Shown: positions 1 through 8,435 of the stretch, piece after piece | How the letters are laid out: each line of letters opens with the position of its first letter | How positions within the stretch are numbered: the stretch's first letter is position 1 | Origin: Alicyclobacillus sacchari | GTDB lineage: Bacteria > Bacillota > Bacilli > Alicyclobacillales > Alicyclobacillaceae | NCBI RefSeq assembly: GCF_004366795.1 | Contig: NZ_SORF01000012.1 | Coordinates: 1 to 64,000, forward strand | Length of the DNA: 64,000 nucleotides | Direction: 5' to 3' | Position numbers and translations under genes: made by a program | The notes under the pieces: generated by a model | What the model saw: only the letters and a program-made list of their open reading frames with translations | The model's database searches: none | Told to the model about the DNA's origin: nothing

Positions 1-60
1 GCCGAGAATACTTGTCTCGAGAGGGACTGGGAAGGTAGGTCGTTGCCAGGCAAGAGAGAA

Positions 61-96
61 CAGAGTCAGGCCAGAAGGCCTGGCTCTGTTTTGTTC
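61..96 (+). terminator. Rho-independent terminator of a gene upstream of the window
   Basis: A 12-bp stem with one G-T pair (CAGAGTCAGGCC against GGCCTGGCTCTG), an AGAA loop and a T-rich tail (TTTTGTT). It ends a plus-strand transcript that enters from the left edge. No gene is recognisable in bases 1-60. Confidence 0.85.
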
Positions 97-224
97 TATG
101 CGCAGATCTCCCAAATTCCTTGCAAACCGAAGCGTCGCACGACAGGCGTGGGCGAAGGGCAGCCGCACGTATAACCTCTCCAGAAACGCTCACGATAAGA
201 TACTGCAGGTTAAGGAGGGGTTGT

Positions 225-590
225 GTGGAAGAAGGACTCGACTATGTGGAACTGGCTGTGGCTGAATTTAAAGACGGCTTAGGTTGGTTTGCGGAGCGCT
301 TGCCCGAGGTCGGGAGACAATTTATTTCATATGCAAACGCCTGTTTTCAAGATGGGGAATTGTCCGAGTTGACGAAGCACTTGATTGGTCTTGGTATTGC
401 AGTACAAATTCAGGACGAGTACTGCATTTTGTATCATGGCCAAAATGCGCTTCGATTAGGTGCCACGGAGCGACAGATCCTCGAAACGCTAGGTGTCTGT
501 GGGGCATTTGGCGGTGGCGCTGCACTATCACAGGCCGTCACTTTGATTCGTGATCTTCTGGATGCGCAGAGCCGGATGGACACTCATTGA
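225..590 (+). CDS. Carboxymuconolactone decarboxylase (AhpD-like) family protein
   Basis: A 121-residue single-domain protein of the CMD/AhpD fold, a family of peroxidase-linked or decarboxylating small enzymes. The signature region reads DEYCILYH followed by NALRLGATERQILETLG, the usual helix pair of the family. Where most relatives have a CxxC pair (CEYC), the first position here is Asp, so only one cysteine and the downstream His remain. A thiol-disulfide AhpD reaction is therefore doubtful. The GTG start at 225 is chosen because AAGGAGGGG ends just upstream; the longer open frame back to 120 has no ribosome site and an unrelated, Arg-rich extension. It stands alone and converges with the DinB-like gene. 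Physiological substrate unknown. Confidence 0.8.
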   Translation: MEEGLDYVELAVAEFKDGLGWFAERLPEVGRQFISYANACFQDGELSELTKHLIGLGIAVQIQDEYCILYHGQNALRLGATERQILETLGVCGAFGGGAALSQAVTLIRDLLDAQSRMDTH

Positions 591-613
591 AATGACATGA
601 GGATGCAAGGTTG

Positions 614-635
614 GCGGCGGGAGGAATCCCGCCGC
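614..635. terminator. Bidirectional hairpin between convergent genes
   Basis: Perfect 9-bp palindrome GCGGCGGGA/TCCCGCCGC with a GGAA loop in the 51-bp gap between the convergent CMD and DinB-like genes. The T-run is poor on either side, so it may act as a bidirectional stop or a transcript-end stabiliser. Confidence 0.65.
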
Positions 636-641
636 TATGCT

Positions 642-1109
642 TTAACCGCGTTGCACAAAGAAAGGAAGGGGATCTGCACCACACAGTCGCGCATAGACAA
701 AAAGTTGTCCCTTGTGATGAATTTCGTGGTCGAGATTTGTCTGGAGCAACGCAGCGACCGGGAGCTTTGCGCCAAACAACTGTGTCAGGTCCACGAGATT
801 TGCGAACTGTTCGTCGGTGATGGATGCAATTCGGTCGTGGGTCTTTTGTGTCCATTCCGATATGGACGATTCGATCGCGCCAATGGTTGCGAGGTCAGGT
901 TTCTGAGGCCGCGTACTCGCATGGCCCAGGGCGGCGGAGTCAGCGAAGAAATAGCCTGTGGAGACAATGTGCCAAATAAGATCGGCAAAGCTCATCGCGC
1001 CCGCCCACGGTTGAAAGTTGACATGCTGTTCATCTACCGCCTTGAGCAAATCGAAGAGTACGTCGCGGTGGGCGTGCCAATGTTGCAAATAAGATTCAGC
1101 CTTTGTCAT
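642..1109 (-). CDS. DinB-like family protein
   Basis: 155 residues with the DinB/YfiT four-helix-bundle pattern: a conserved His in the second helix (DLIWHIV, about residue 47) and the C-terminal HEIHHKGQ motif (about 128-135), which together form the usual three-histidine divalent metal site. Members of this family include thiol S-transferases (BstA/YfiT type) and many uncharacterised damage-inducible proteins; the sequence does not decide which. ATG start preceded by AAGGGAG on the minus strand. Monocistronic, convergent with the CMD gene and divergent from uppP. Confidence 0.85.
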   Translation of the reverse strand: MTKAESYLQHWHAHRDVLFDLLKAVDEQHVNFQPWAGAMSFADLIWHIVSTGYFFADSAALGHASTRPQKPDLATIGAIESSISEWTQKTHDRIASITDEQFANLVDLTQLFGAKLPVAALLQTNLDHEIHHKGQLFVYARLCGADPLPFFVQRG

Positions 1110-1179
1110 TTGTTAAGCTCCCTTCGCTTTATCATGCGCTTTCAGTCTAACACGATCCGCTGTTCTTACAAAAAACAAG

Positions 1180-1207
1180 TTGTCAAAGGCTTGTCTTCCT
1201 GTACAAT
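1180..1207 (+). promoter_or_regulatory. Sigma-A-like promoter for uppP
   Basis: TTGTCA at 1180-1185 and TACAAT at 1202-1207 with 16-bp spacing, 40 bp before the uppP start. Placement fits, but the call rests on consensus match alone. Confidence 0.6.
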
Positions 1208-1247
1208 TGTGAACGATGTCAACTTTCCCTGAAAGGTAGGCCATTGG

Positions 1248-2081
1248 ATGCATCTTTTACAGGTCATCATTTACGGTATCGTGCAAGGTATTACCGAATT
1301 GTTTCCTATCTCAAGCGTTGGACATGCCGTCATCCTCCCTTACTTATTCCATTGGACGCAGTTTTCAGATTCCAAGGTCTTTTTGCCGTTTGTCGTGATG
1401 TTGCACCTTGGTACAGGTCTCGCTTTACTCATCTATTTCCTGCCTGAGTGGATTCGGTTAATCGCGTCCTTGTTCATTCGCGATCGGCGGGAAGAACGAA
1501 AGACATTGCTCTTGATTGTCGTGGCCACGATTCCAGCTGCAATTCTGGGGAAACTGTTTGAACACAAACTGCAGGCACTGTTTCCCTCAGCCTTGTCGGC
1601 AGCCATTTTTCTCATCATCAACGGACTCATACTCTTTTGGGCCGACGCGATGCGCAGGCGTCGACGTCGTACGAGCGGGATCGCCGATATGTCCTACGGC
1701 CGTAGTTTTCTGATTGGCGTCGTGCAGGCATTCGCCCTCATTCCGGGATTCTCGCGCAGCGGCATTACCATGACGGCTGGTCTTGGCAGTGGTCTTTCCT
1801 ACGATGAAGCGGCGCGCTTCAGCTTTTTGCTGGCGACCCCTGTCATTTTGGGAGCTGGTATCCTGGAAGTGCCAAAGATGCTGCACGATCACAATCATCA
1901 AATGTTACATTACGGACTGCTTGGTGGTTTGTTTGCCGGGGTCCTCGCATTGTTGAGCACAGCGTTTCTCATGCGTTATTTTCAGAGCAGTGAGGTGCGT
2001 GCACTTCGACCGTTTGGCTGGTATTGTATTGTTGTAGGAATTGTCGTCGCCGTCATGTCGATGGCAAATCTCCACTTTTAA
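1248..2081 (+). CDS. uppP: Undecaprenyl-diphosphatase UppP (BacA family)
   Basis: Integral membrane pyrophosphatase that recycles undecaprenyl diphosphate to the monophosphate lipid carrier for peptidoglycan and other wall polymers, and can confer bacitracin resistance. 277 residues, the normal length. Both family signatures are present: GIVQGITELFPISSVGH near residues 10-26 (containing the active-site Glu and the Ser/His segment) and PGFSRSGITMTAGLG near 165-179. Several hydrophobic helices span the protein. The second Ser of the usual PISSSGH is followed here by Val (PISSVGH), a mild variation. Start ATG with GAAAGG upstream. Monocistronic, followed by a weak GC-rich hairpin and then an MFS gene. 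Confidence 0.95.
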   Translation: MHLLQVIIYGIVQGITELFPISSVGHAVILPYLFHWTQFSDSKVFLPFVVMLHLGTGLALLIYFLPEWIRLIASLFIRDRREERKTLLLIVVATIPAAILGKLFEHKLQALFPSALSAAIFLIINGLILFWADAMRRRRRRTSGIADMSYGRSFLIGVVQAFALIPGFSRSGITMTAGLGSGLSYDEAARFSFLLATPVILGAGILEVPKMLHDHNHQMLHYGLLGGLFAGVLALLSTAFLMRYFQSSEVRALRPFGWYCIVVGIVVAVMSMANLHF

Positions 2082-2185
2082 TGTGATGCAATGTAAAGGG
2101 CGGGTACAAGTTGCCCGCCTGCGTTGTGTCGAGTGATTCGAGACACGAAAGATAAAGAGTGATGTGCCGAAATGGGGTGGTTTTC

Positions 2186-3382
2186 ATGGCTGTTGTGCAA
2201 GCTGTACGCGAGCAAGGTAGGATGAATCGGGATGCGGTATGGAGTATATGCGGAACTCACGTACTGAACGACGTATCCACCACAGGGCTTGTACCCGCGC
2301 TGACCCAAATGTATAAACCAATTTATCATCTCAACTATACACAGATCAGCTTGATTGTGCTCGTCTCATATCTCGCATCCTCAATTTCGCAGCCGTTGTT
2401 TGGTGCGTGGGCGGATCGGCACCCGCGTGCATGGATGTTGCCGCTTGGTCTCTTTCTTTCGACCATTGGCATTGCACTCACGGGGATCGCGCCCAGTTAC
2501 AGTGTTTTGCTTATCTTTGTGGCCATCAGTGGTTTGGGATCGGGCGCATTTCACCCTGAAGCGTCGCGCGCGACACACCTTGCAGCGGGCCGCGTGAAGG
2601 GACTCGCGCAAGCTATCTTCCAGGTCGGCGGTAACGGCGGGCAGGCCATAGGCCCCTTGATTGTGTCGCTCTTTTTGTTGTCCGCGGGCATTCGTGGCGT
2701 TTTATGGATGTTTGTGGCGGTTGCCTTGGGCCTTGTCCTGACCTTGCGCTTGTATCCTTGGTATCGAGATGGGCTTCGGGACGCTGGCAAGAAATTGCGT
2801 GAAGTGGACGGGGACAATCAGATTGGGGCGGTTATTTTGCTTGTCATCGTGATCGTCCTGCGGTCTTGGTGTCAAATCGGCATTGCGCAGTTTATGCCGT
2901 TTTACTACGCTCACAAGTACGGCATGGGCTATCACCTGTCGGACACCTTTACATTCGTGTTTTTAGGTGCCGGGGCCATCGGAACGTTCATCGGTGGCGC
3001 GCTGGCCGATAAAATGTCGAAACAGCGCATCCTGCTGTATTCCATGTTGTGTTCCATCCCGTTCGGGCTTGGCCTTCCGTTTTTCAGCGGACTCTGGGCT
3101 CTTGTTGTGCTGATTCCGTTCGGCTTTTTCATTCTTTCTTCATTCGCCGTCACAGTCGTATATATGCAACACTTGCTACCCCGAAACATTTCGCTCGCTT
3201 CTGGACTGACGATTGGATTCGGCGTCGGGGCGGGTGGTATTGGGGCAACGTTCTTTGGTATTCTCGCCGATCACGTCGGCTTGTCGGCGGTGTTCTACAT
3301 TCTCATGTTTGTTCCAGTCGTCGGCGCTATCTTGTCCGCATGTTTACCAAACGACCACAAAAGAAGGGCCGGTATCGCATAG
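2186..3382 (+). CDS. MFS exporter of the fosmidomycin-resistance (Fsr) type
   Basis: About 398 residues, twelve predicted membrane helices. The N-terminal stretch with HVLNDVSTTGLVPALTQMY resembles the H-x-x-x-D ... P pattern of Fsr/YfnC-like drug exporters, and GAWADRHPRAW is the MFS motif between helices 2 and 3. The family usually exports fosmidomycin-like or other small toxic compounds; the substrate here is unknown. Start at 2186 is preferred because GGGGTGG lies 5-12 bases upstream; an ATG at 2159 gives a nine-residue longer N-terminus without a convincing ribosome site. Followed by two strong hairpins (3388-3412 and 3434-3489). Confidence 0.82.
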   Translation: MAVVQAVREQGRMNRDAVWSICGTHVLNDVSTTGLVPALTQMYKPIYHLNYTQISLIVLVSYLASSISQPLFGAWADRHPRAWMLPLGLFLSTIGIALTGIAPSYSVLLIFVAISGLGSGAFHPEASRATHLAAGRVKGLAQAIFQVGGNGGQAIGPLIVSLFLLSAGIRGVLWMFVAVALGLVLTLRLYPWYRDGLRDAGKKLREVDGDNQIGAVILLVIVIVLRSWCQIGIAQFMPFYYAHKYGMGYHLSDTFTFVFLGAGAIGTFIGGALADKMSKQRILLYSMLCSIPFGLGLPFFSGLWALVVLIPFGFFILSSFAVTVVYMQHLLPRNISLASGLTIGFGVGAGGIGATFFGILADHVGLSAVFYILMFVPVVGAILSACLPNDHKRRAGIA

Positions 3383-3387
3383 CATCA

Positions 3388-3412
3388 CGCACCGCGCGGA
3401 GAACGCGGTGCG
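3388..3412 (+). terminator. Hairpin after the MFS gene
   Basis: Perfect 9-bp stem CGCACCGCG/CGCGGTGCG with a 7-base loop beginning six bases after the stop codon. It lacks a long T-run. Confidence 0.55.
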
Positions 3413-3433
3413 TTGGCCAATTGGTCGTCGATA

Positions 3434-3489
3434 CAACAGGGGCTGCGTCCATCGCCGTGAGCAAATGGCGATGAGGCAGCCCTTGTTGT
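3434..3489. terminator. Long bidirectional terminator
   Basis: A long, mostly paired stem: ACAACAGGGGCTGC at the left and GCAGCCCTTGTTGT at the right, with an inner CATCGCC/GGCGATG stem. It separates the convergent MFS and oligopeptide-binding protein genes, and its right arm touches the stop codon of the latter. Confidence 0.8.
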
Positions 3490-5183
3490 CATGAGCGCGG
3501 TTTCAATTGCGAGAGTACGATCGAAGCGGGCAGCGGGTTGTCCGGCGAGGGATAAATCCAGAGGTTTTGCTTCGTCGGAAAGCCCGTAAATTGGGAGTCG
3601 TTATATTCGTACCACAGGGCGCCGTCGAGCAGGCAGATGACCGGTAATTGCTGTGCGACGATGTGCTCAACCTTGTATAAGTCCTTCTTTTGCTGAGCCA
3701 CGTTTGTGGTCGCCGAATAGTTGCTCAGGGCGGCATCGATCGCCGCGTTGTGGTAACCCTCAAGATTAAAGTCGCCATTGGAATCGAGCATATCGTAGTA
3801 CGTCGTGTATGGTGTAGGGCCGGCGTTCGTCCAAGATATCGCGAGCTCGTATTTTGGAACTTGGCCCTTACCGGGATCGATCAAATTGTAATAGGCTGCA
3901 TAATCTTTTTGATCGACCTGTACGGCAATGCCGATTTGTTGCAACTGTTGTTTGATCAACAGCGCATCTTCGTCCCAATCGCTCCAACCGGAAACTGTGA
4001 GCAGGTCGAAAGAAAGCTTCTGACCGTTCTTCTCGAAGATGCCGTCGGAGCCGCGCTTAAATCCTGCCTTCTCTAACGTTTGGATGGCTAACTGGTCATT
4101 GACTGTAAAAGACTTTTCGGATGGAGTGAGGTCAGGTGCTTCCCAAGCTTGGTCATTTGGAAGAACCAGGCTGGTCGGCGTACCCGGCTTTTCGTATCCG
4201 GTTTCTCCTTTCGTCGAGAGGACATTGCGATTGATGGCATCGTTGATGGCTTCACGCACAGGTAGCTGGGCGAGCAACGGATTGTGTAGGTTTGGATACA
4301 ATTCGACGGGCTCGCTTGGTGGGAAATCGTAGTGATTGTGTGCTGGGTCGGCCTTCACGAAGGTCGTTTCGATATTGGGAATATCAATCCCGCCGTATTG
4401 AATCTGGCCACTGGCGAGTGCCAGGTCTGCGCCTTGGTTGCCGCCATAAGCAGGGTAGCTCAGCGTCTGAACCTTGGGTACCCCGCCGTAGTACAGTGGA
4501 TTTGCGGTAAATTTATAATCTTGCGGCGAGAAGTAGGAGACCTTGAATGGACCGGTACCGATGGCGTTCTGGGATGTGATTTTTGCCTTCGTCGGATCGC
4601 CAAGCGATTTCCACTGTGCTTCGGGAACGATATACGTAGAACCCAGGACGTACGTTTCTGCAAAGGGAATATTGGCGGTCTTAAACTGGAACACGACGGT
4701 GTGCGGGCCTATGGCCTTCACGCTCGTCAATTGTTGCCATATGCCATTGGTATCGGCGTCTGGATATTGTTTCAGTTCCATAAACGTAAAGACGACGTCT
4801 GTGGAGGTGAATGCTTTGCCGTTTTGCCATTTGGCATTCGGACGGAGATTTACCGTGAGGGTCTTGTTGTCGTTGCTGAATTTGAAATTCGTACCGAGCA
4901 GGTTAAACTGCTTGCCTGTGACCGAATCGAAGTAGAAAAGGGGTTGATAAACGTTCCCTAGCGTTCCGCCAAGCACGGATGAGTCAAATGGATTGAAGTT
5001 GTCTTGCCAGGATGGTGTCGGATTGCTGCAGACAGTGAGGGTGGCGGTCGAAGCGATGCTTGCTTGGGCAGGTGGAGAACCACTTGTCTTTGCTGACCCG
5101 CCGTTTGCCACACCAGCGTATGTTCCGCCTGCGACCACGACAGCAGCTGCTACGGCGATACCAGCCACGGATTTTCTTTTCAT
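3489..5183 (-). CDS. Extracellular solute-binding protein, family 5 (oligopeptide/nickel type)
   Basis: 564 residues, the usual size of OppA/DppA-type receptors for peptide, nickel or oligosaccharide ABC importers. The N-terminus has a Lys/Arg start and a long Ala/Val-rich hydrophobic segment (MKRKSVAGIAVAAAVVV), an export signal without a clear lipobox Cys, so it may be anchored by the uncleaved helix. The SBP_bac_5 body is clear: NVYQPLFYFDSVTGK, LTVNLRPNAKWQNGKAFTS and GTGPFKV. The ATG at 5183 has GAAGGGGGCT upstream; the frame stays open to 5294 but without coding character. No permease or ATPase gene adjoins it, so it must serve a transporter encoded elsewhere. A cre site overlaps its likely promoter. 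Confidence 0.9.
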   Translation of the reverse strand: MKRKSVAGIAVAAAVVVAGGTYAGVANGGSAKTSGSPPAQASIASTATLTVCSNPTPSWQDNFNPFDSSVLGGTLGNVYQPLFYFDSVTGKQFNLLGTNFKFSNDNKTLTVNLRPNAKWQNGKAFTSTDVVFTFMELKQYPDADTNGIWQQLTSVKAIGPHTVVFQFKTANIPFAETYVLGSTYIVPEAQWKSLGDPTKAKITSQNAIGTGPFKVSYFSPQDYKFTANPLYYGGVPKVQTLSYPAYGGNQGADLALASGQIQYGGIDIPNIETTFVKADPAHNHYDFPPSEPVELYPNLHNPLLAQLPVREAINDAINRNVLSTKGETGYEKPGTPTSLVLPNDQAWEAPDLTPSEKSFTVNDQLAIQTLEKAGFKRGSDGIFEKNGQKLSFDLLTVSGWSDWDEDALLIKQQLQQIGIAVQVDQKDYAAYYNLIDPGKGQVPKYELAISWTNAGPTPYTTYYDMLDSNGDFNLEGYHNAAIDAALSNYSATTNVAQQKKDLYKVEHIVAQQLPVICLLDGALWYEYNDSQFTGFPTKQNLWIYPSPDNPLPASIVLSQLKPRS

Positions 5184-5386
5184 TCGAGGCAGCCCCCTTC
5201 TCGACATGCATCGGCAACGCCTATGCCATACTCGCAATAGGTGACAGCAGACAGGATGGTGAGGAAAGAACGCAGTGTTTTCTGCATAGCTCAAATCCCC
5301 CTTTTGTCCTTTCGATCTCTCTCGGCGTGAACGAACTGGTTACCGGCTAGTTGCCCCCATATGTAAACGATCCGTTCACAAGTCTG

Positions 5387-5415
5387 ATCTTACGCTCGTA
5401 AGGAAGCGCTTTCAA
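5387..5415 (-). promoter_or_regulatory. Promoter of the solute-binding protein gene, overlapped by a cre site
   Basis: On the minus strand TTGAAA (5415-5410) and TAAGAT (5392-5387) are spaced by exactly 17 bp. The cre-like sequence AAGGAAGCGCTTTCA (5400-5414, one mismatch to WTGNAANCGNWNNCW) covers the -35 box, a geometry that predicts CcpA repression. The rest of the 420-bp gap between the two divergent genes shows no other clear element. Confidence 0.65.
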
Positions 5416-5603
5416 CATGAGATTTCAGTTTTCATCTTTGAACGTGTAGATCGATGGATCCTGTTCTTGCCAAACCCCCGTGTCTGAGTGCGACTCGAAT
5501 TCCACATGTCCTTTATCTCTGTGATAGGCTTCCGTTACACTGGATGTGGAGCTTTACCGGCGTAACGTGTTTCAGGCAATGTACGGTAGAAAGGATGATT
5601 GGC

Positions 5604-6386
5604 ATGGATCTCTGTATTCACGGGAAAGTGGCCATCGTAACCGGAGGCAGCAAGGGAATCGGACTGCAAACCGCTAGACTGCTGGCCTTGGAAGGGGCGA
5701 GGGTCGCGATTTGCGCTCGTACAGAATCCGTTTTGCAGACGGCCGCCGCATCCATTGAACAGGAGTCCGGCGTCGAAGTGCTGGCGATTCCGACAGACGT
5801 GCGCGATCCCGCTGCGTGTCGCGGCATGATTGAAGAGGTACATCGCCATTTCGGGCGGATCGACATTCTGATCAACAATGCGGGAACGGCGAATGCCCGC
5901 CCGTTTCTGGAGGTCGATGACGACAACTGGCGTGGTGATTTGGATTTAAAGCTGTTCGCCGCCATTCACTGCTCGCGTGCAGCGGTGCCATACATGCAAC
6001 AGCAGGGTGGCGGTTCGATTGTCCATGTAGCCGCTGTGGGCGGCAAGACCCCAGGGGCTTCCTCCATGCCATCCTCCGTCAGCCGGGCTGCAGGTCTCGC
6101 ATTGACGAAGGCGATGAGCAAGGACTTAGGGCCACTGGGCATTCGCGTGAACGCAGTTTGCATCGGGCAAATTCGCAGTGATCAAATCGAAAGGATGTGG
6201 CAACAGGCGCATCCGGACCTGACCTGGGACGAGTTCGCGCGCCTGCCGCAGCATGGAATTCCCCTGGGCCGTATCGGCGACACGGACGAGGCTGCCCGCG
6301 TCATCGCCTTCCTGGCGTCGGATGCGGCTTCGTACATCACAGGCACAGCTTTGAATATCGACGGCGGGTTGGCGCCAGCGCTGTGA
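5604..6386 (+). CDS. Short-chain dehydrogenase/reductase with degenerate catalytic site
   Basis: 260 residues, classical SDR length. The cofactor motif TGGSKGIG (about 12-19), the NNAG motif (about 88-91) and the C-terminal SYITGTALNIDGG are intact. The catalytic YxxxK is not: the aligned segment reads SSVSRAAG, so Tyr is replaced by Ser and Lys by Arg. A known SDR subgroup carries SVSRAAG at this place, so this is probably a family trait and not decay. It may bind NAD(P) without classical chemistry, or use a different mechanism. Start at 5604 gives AAGGA a spacing of about 8; the frame upstream to 5454 is not convincing. Monocistronic. Confidence 0.85.
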   Translation: MDLCIHGKVAIVTGGSKGIGLQTARLLALEGARVAICARTESVLQTAAASIEQESGVEVLAIPTDVRDPAACRGMIEEVHRHFGRIDILINNAGTANARPFLEVDDDNWRGDLDLKLFAAIHCSRAAVPYMQQQGGGSIVHVAAVGGKTPGASSMPSSVSRAAGLALTKAMSKDLGPLGIRVNAVCIGQIRSDQIERMWQQAHPDLTWDEFARLPQHGIPLGRIGDTDEAARVIAFLASDAASYITGTALNIDGGLAPAL

Positions 6387-6400
6387 GAGGCTGTCCGGAC

Positions 6401-6419
6401 GGGGCCAAGTCAAGGCCCC
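6401..6419 (+). terminator. Weak hairpin after the SDR gene
   Basis: GGGGCC/GGCCCC with a 7-base loop, 15 bp after the stop. No T-run; could end the transcript only inefficiently. Confidence 0.35.
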
Positions 6420-6514
6420 ACCGAGGACTTGCCGATTCTATCTTTGCGGAGTGCCTCCGCTAGCGCGCTGTATGCGACCTGTGGTTGAGCTGCGATGGAC
6501 AGGTGGATAGTTCT

Positions 6515-7675
6515 TCAGCGTCGCTTCAACCATTCTCCGATGCGCCGAGCTGCCTCCAGCAGAACATCGGTTTCGTGCACAAACGCCATTCGCACGTAGC
6601 CTTCGCCGTGCGGCCCAAAGGCGATGCCTGGCGTCACACCGACACCGGTTGCACGCAACAAATCCAGGGCAAACGGATAAGATTGTTCGTCGTCAGGCGT
6701 CTTTGCCCAAACAAACATCGTCGCTGCCGGTTTTCTGACCTCCCAGCCCATGTCAGCGAGTGCATGGCAGAAGGCATCACGCCGCTTTGCATAAGCGATC
6801 CGCTGGCGTTCATAGCCGTCCCAGGGTTCGTGCAAGGCTGTGATCGCCGCGCGTTGAATCGGCAGGAAGACGCCAAAGTCCATATGTGACTTCAGTTTTC
6901 GCAGGCAATCAAGCGCGGTCGGATTGCCCACGGCATAGGCGATGCGCGCGCCAGCGAGATTGTAGGTCTTTGACAAGGAGTTAAACTCGATAGCCACGTC
7001 TTTGGCACCGGGTATGGAGAGGATGCTAATCGCTTCGTTCCCGTCGTATATAAGTTCGGAGTAAGCAAAGTCGTGGACGATAAAGATGTCGTACTCTTGT
7101 GCCAAGCGAACCACATGTTCAAACATCGCACGGGTTGCCAACCCTGCCGTTGGGTTGCTCGGGTAATTGAGAATCATCAATTTTGCTCGTTGCAAGTCTT
7201 GTACCGACAGATCGTCAAGGCGAGGATGAAGCGTTACGGGATCGACCGGGATGGCCATGATGTCGCCGCCTGCCAGGCGCACGCCCGCTTCGTAAATCGG
7301 GTAGCCTGGGTCGGGAATGAGCACGAGATCGCCCGGATTGATGAAGGTGAGCGCGAGGTGGCTCAGCCCTTCCTGCGATCCGGCCAACTGCAACACTTCG
7401 CGCTGCGGATCGAGGCTGACATCGTAACGCTGGTAAAACTCAGCCACTGCTTGCTGAAACGCGGGCAAGGCCGTGATGGCGTAGCCATATTGACTCGGAT
7501 CGGCGGCGTATTTGGCGAGTTCAGCCATGGCGTGCACAGGTGGCGCGAAGTCCGGGCTGCCGACGCTGAGGTCGATGACATCGTCGCCAGCCGCCAGGCG
7601 CTGACCTTTGGCTATGGCGAGGTCTTGAAATACGCCTTCAGGCAGGCGTTGAAGGCGATGTGACGGAGTGATCAT
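6515..7675 (-). CDS. Class I/II PLP-dependent aminotransferase (DapL/PatA-like)
   Basis: 386 residues with a complete fold-type I aminotransferase: VIDLSVGSPDFAPP at the N-terminus, NYPSNPTAG (about 170), HDFAYSELIYDG, and the PLP-lysine segment NSLSKTYNLAGARIAY (Lys about 230), followed by the Arg that binds the substrate carboxylate near the C-terminus (GYVRMAF). It is closest in appearance to LL-diaminopimelate and related aminotransferases of Firmicutes, but substrate cannot be fixed from sequence. ATG at 7675 is preceded by GAGGTGC; the frame extends to 8101 antisense to the PurN-like gene and that extension is spurious. Divergent from the formyltransferase gene. Confidence 0.9.
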   Translation of the reverse strand: MITPSHRLQRLPEGVFQDLAIAKGQRLAAGDDVIDLSVGSPDFAPPVHAMAELAKYAADPSQYGYAITALPAFQQAVAEFYQRYDVSLDPQREVLQLAGSQEGLSHLALTFINPGDLVLIPDPGYPIYEAGVRLAGGDIMAIPVDPVTLHPRLDDLSVQDLQRAKLMILNYPSNPTAGLATRAMFEHVVRLAQEYDIFIVHDFAYSELIYDGNEAISILSIPGAKDVAIEFNSLSKTYNLAGARIAYAVGNPTALDCLRKLKSHMDFGVFLPIQRAAITALHEPWDGYERQRIAYAKRRDAFCHALADMGWEVRKPAATMFVWAKTPDDEQSYPFALDLLRATGVGVTPGIAFGPHGEGYVRMAFVHETDVLLEAARRIGEWLKRR

Positions 7676-7771
7676 AGGACTTGCACCTCGCTCGTGGTAT
7701 TGTGACAGCGGGGCCAGATAGATTTCGCCCCTCTTTTTCAGCATACAAGGATCTTGAGGAGTGGCATAGAC

Positions 7772-8371
7772 GTGACGTTGCGAATTGGATTTCTGGCATC
7801 CTATAACGGCTCCGGCATGCGCGCGGTGGTGAGTGCTATCGACGCGGGCGATCTCGATGCCGCACCGGCCATCGTCATCAGCAACAATCGTGACAGTCAG
7901 GCACTGTTGTTTGCGCGGGATCGGCGGTTGCCACACGCCTGCATCAACGCCCGGCGGGCGGGTGGCGAGGACGCGGCGGACGCTGACATAGCGCAAACGC
8001 TGCTGGAGGCCAAGGCAGATCTCGTTGTCCTGTCTGGGTATATGAGGCGGATTGGACCCAGGACGCTTACCGCATTCTCCAATCGTATCCTCAATATTCA
8101 CCCCAGCCTATTGCCGCAGTTTGGCGGTCAGGGGATGTATGGCATGCGCGTGCATGAAGCGGTGATCGCAGCAGGTGCACAGGAATCGGGTGCCACCGTG
8201 CATGTCGTCGACGACGAGTACGATCACGGCCGTATTCTGGCCCAAGCGCGCGTCCCTGTGTTACCTGGGGACACTGCCGAAACGTTGCGCCAGCGCGTGG
8301 CCGAGCAGGAGGGGCCACTGTATGTGCAAGTTTTGCAGCGGATCGCACGAGGACAATTAAACTTGGATTGA
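7772..8371 (+). CDS. PurN-like phosphoribosylglycinamide formyltransferase family protein
   Basis: 199 residues, full length for PurN. Catalytic residues of the formyltransferase fold are present: NIHPSLLP (Asn and His) and the Asp in EYDHGRILAQ, with SGYMRRIGP as in PurN. The segment FGGQGMYGMRVHEAVI differs from most de novo purine PurN proteins and resembles stand-alone homologues outside pur operons. It would transfer a formyl group from 10-formyl-THF, either to GAR or to another amine. No pur gene is nearby. GTG start at 7772 chosen from AGGAG ten bases upstream; a TTG at 7754 would add six residues. Confidence 0.82.
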   Translation: MTLRIGFLASYNGSGMRAVVSAIDAGDLDAAPAIVISNNRDSQALLFARDRRLPHACINARRAGGEDAADADIAQTLLEAKADLVVLSGYMRRIGPRTLTAFSNRILNIHPSLLPQFGGQGMYGMRVHEAVIAAGAQESGATVHVVDDEYDHGRILAQARVPVLPGDTAETLRQRVAEQEGPLYVQVLQRIARGQLNLD

Positions 8372-8435
8372 TTTGGATAGTGAGTGTAAGTGTGATACCC
8401 TGATCTGGTCAACAGTGAACCTGGGGGTGTGCGTG

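Noticed and set aside
642-1232. Plus-strand open frames of up to 211 codons over the DinB-like gene
   Set aside because: They lack ribosome sites and family patterns, while the minus-strand frame has a full DinB domain with its His ligands.
2097-2122. GGCGGG/CCCGCC hairpin after uppP
   Set aside because: Only six pairs and no T-run; not called a terminator.
7676-8101. N-terminal extension of the aminotransferase frame to 528 codons
   Set aside because: The extension is antisense to the PurN-like gene and Cys/Arg-rich; the ATG at 7675 has a ribosome site and the normal N-terminus.
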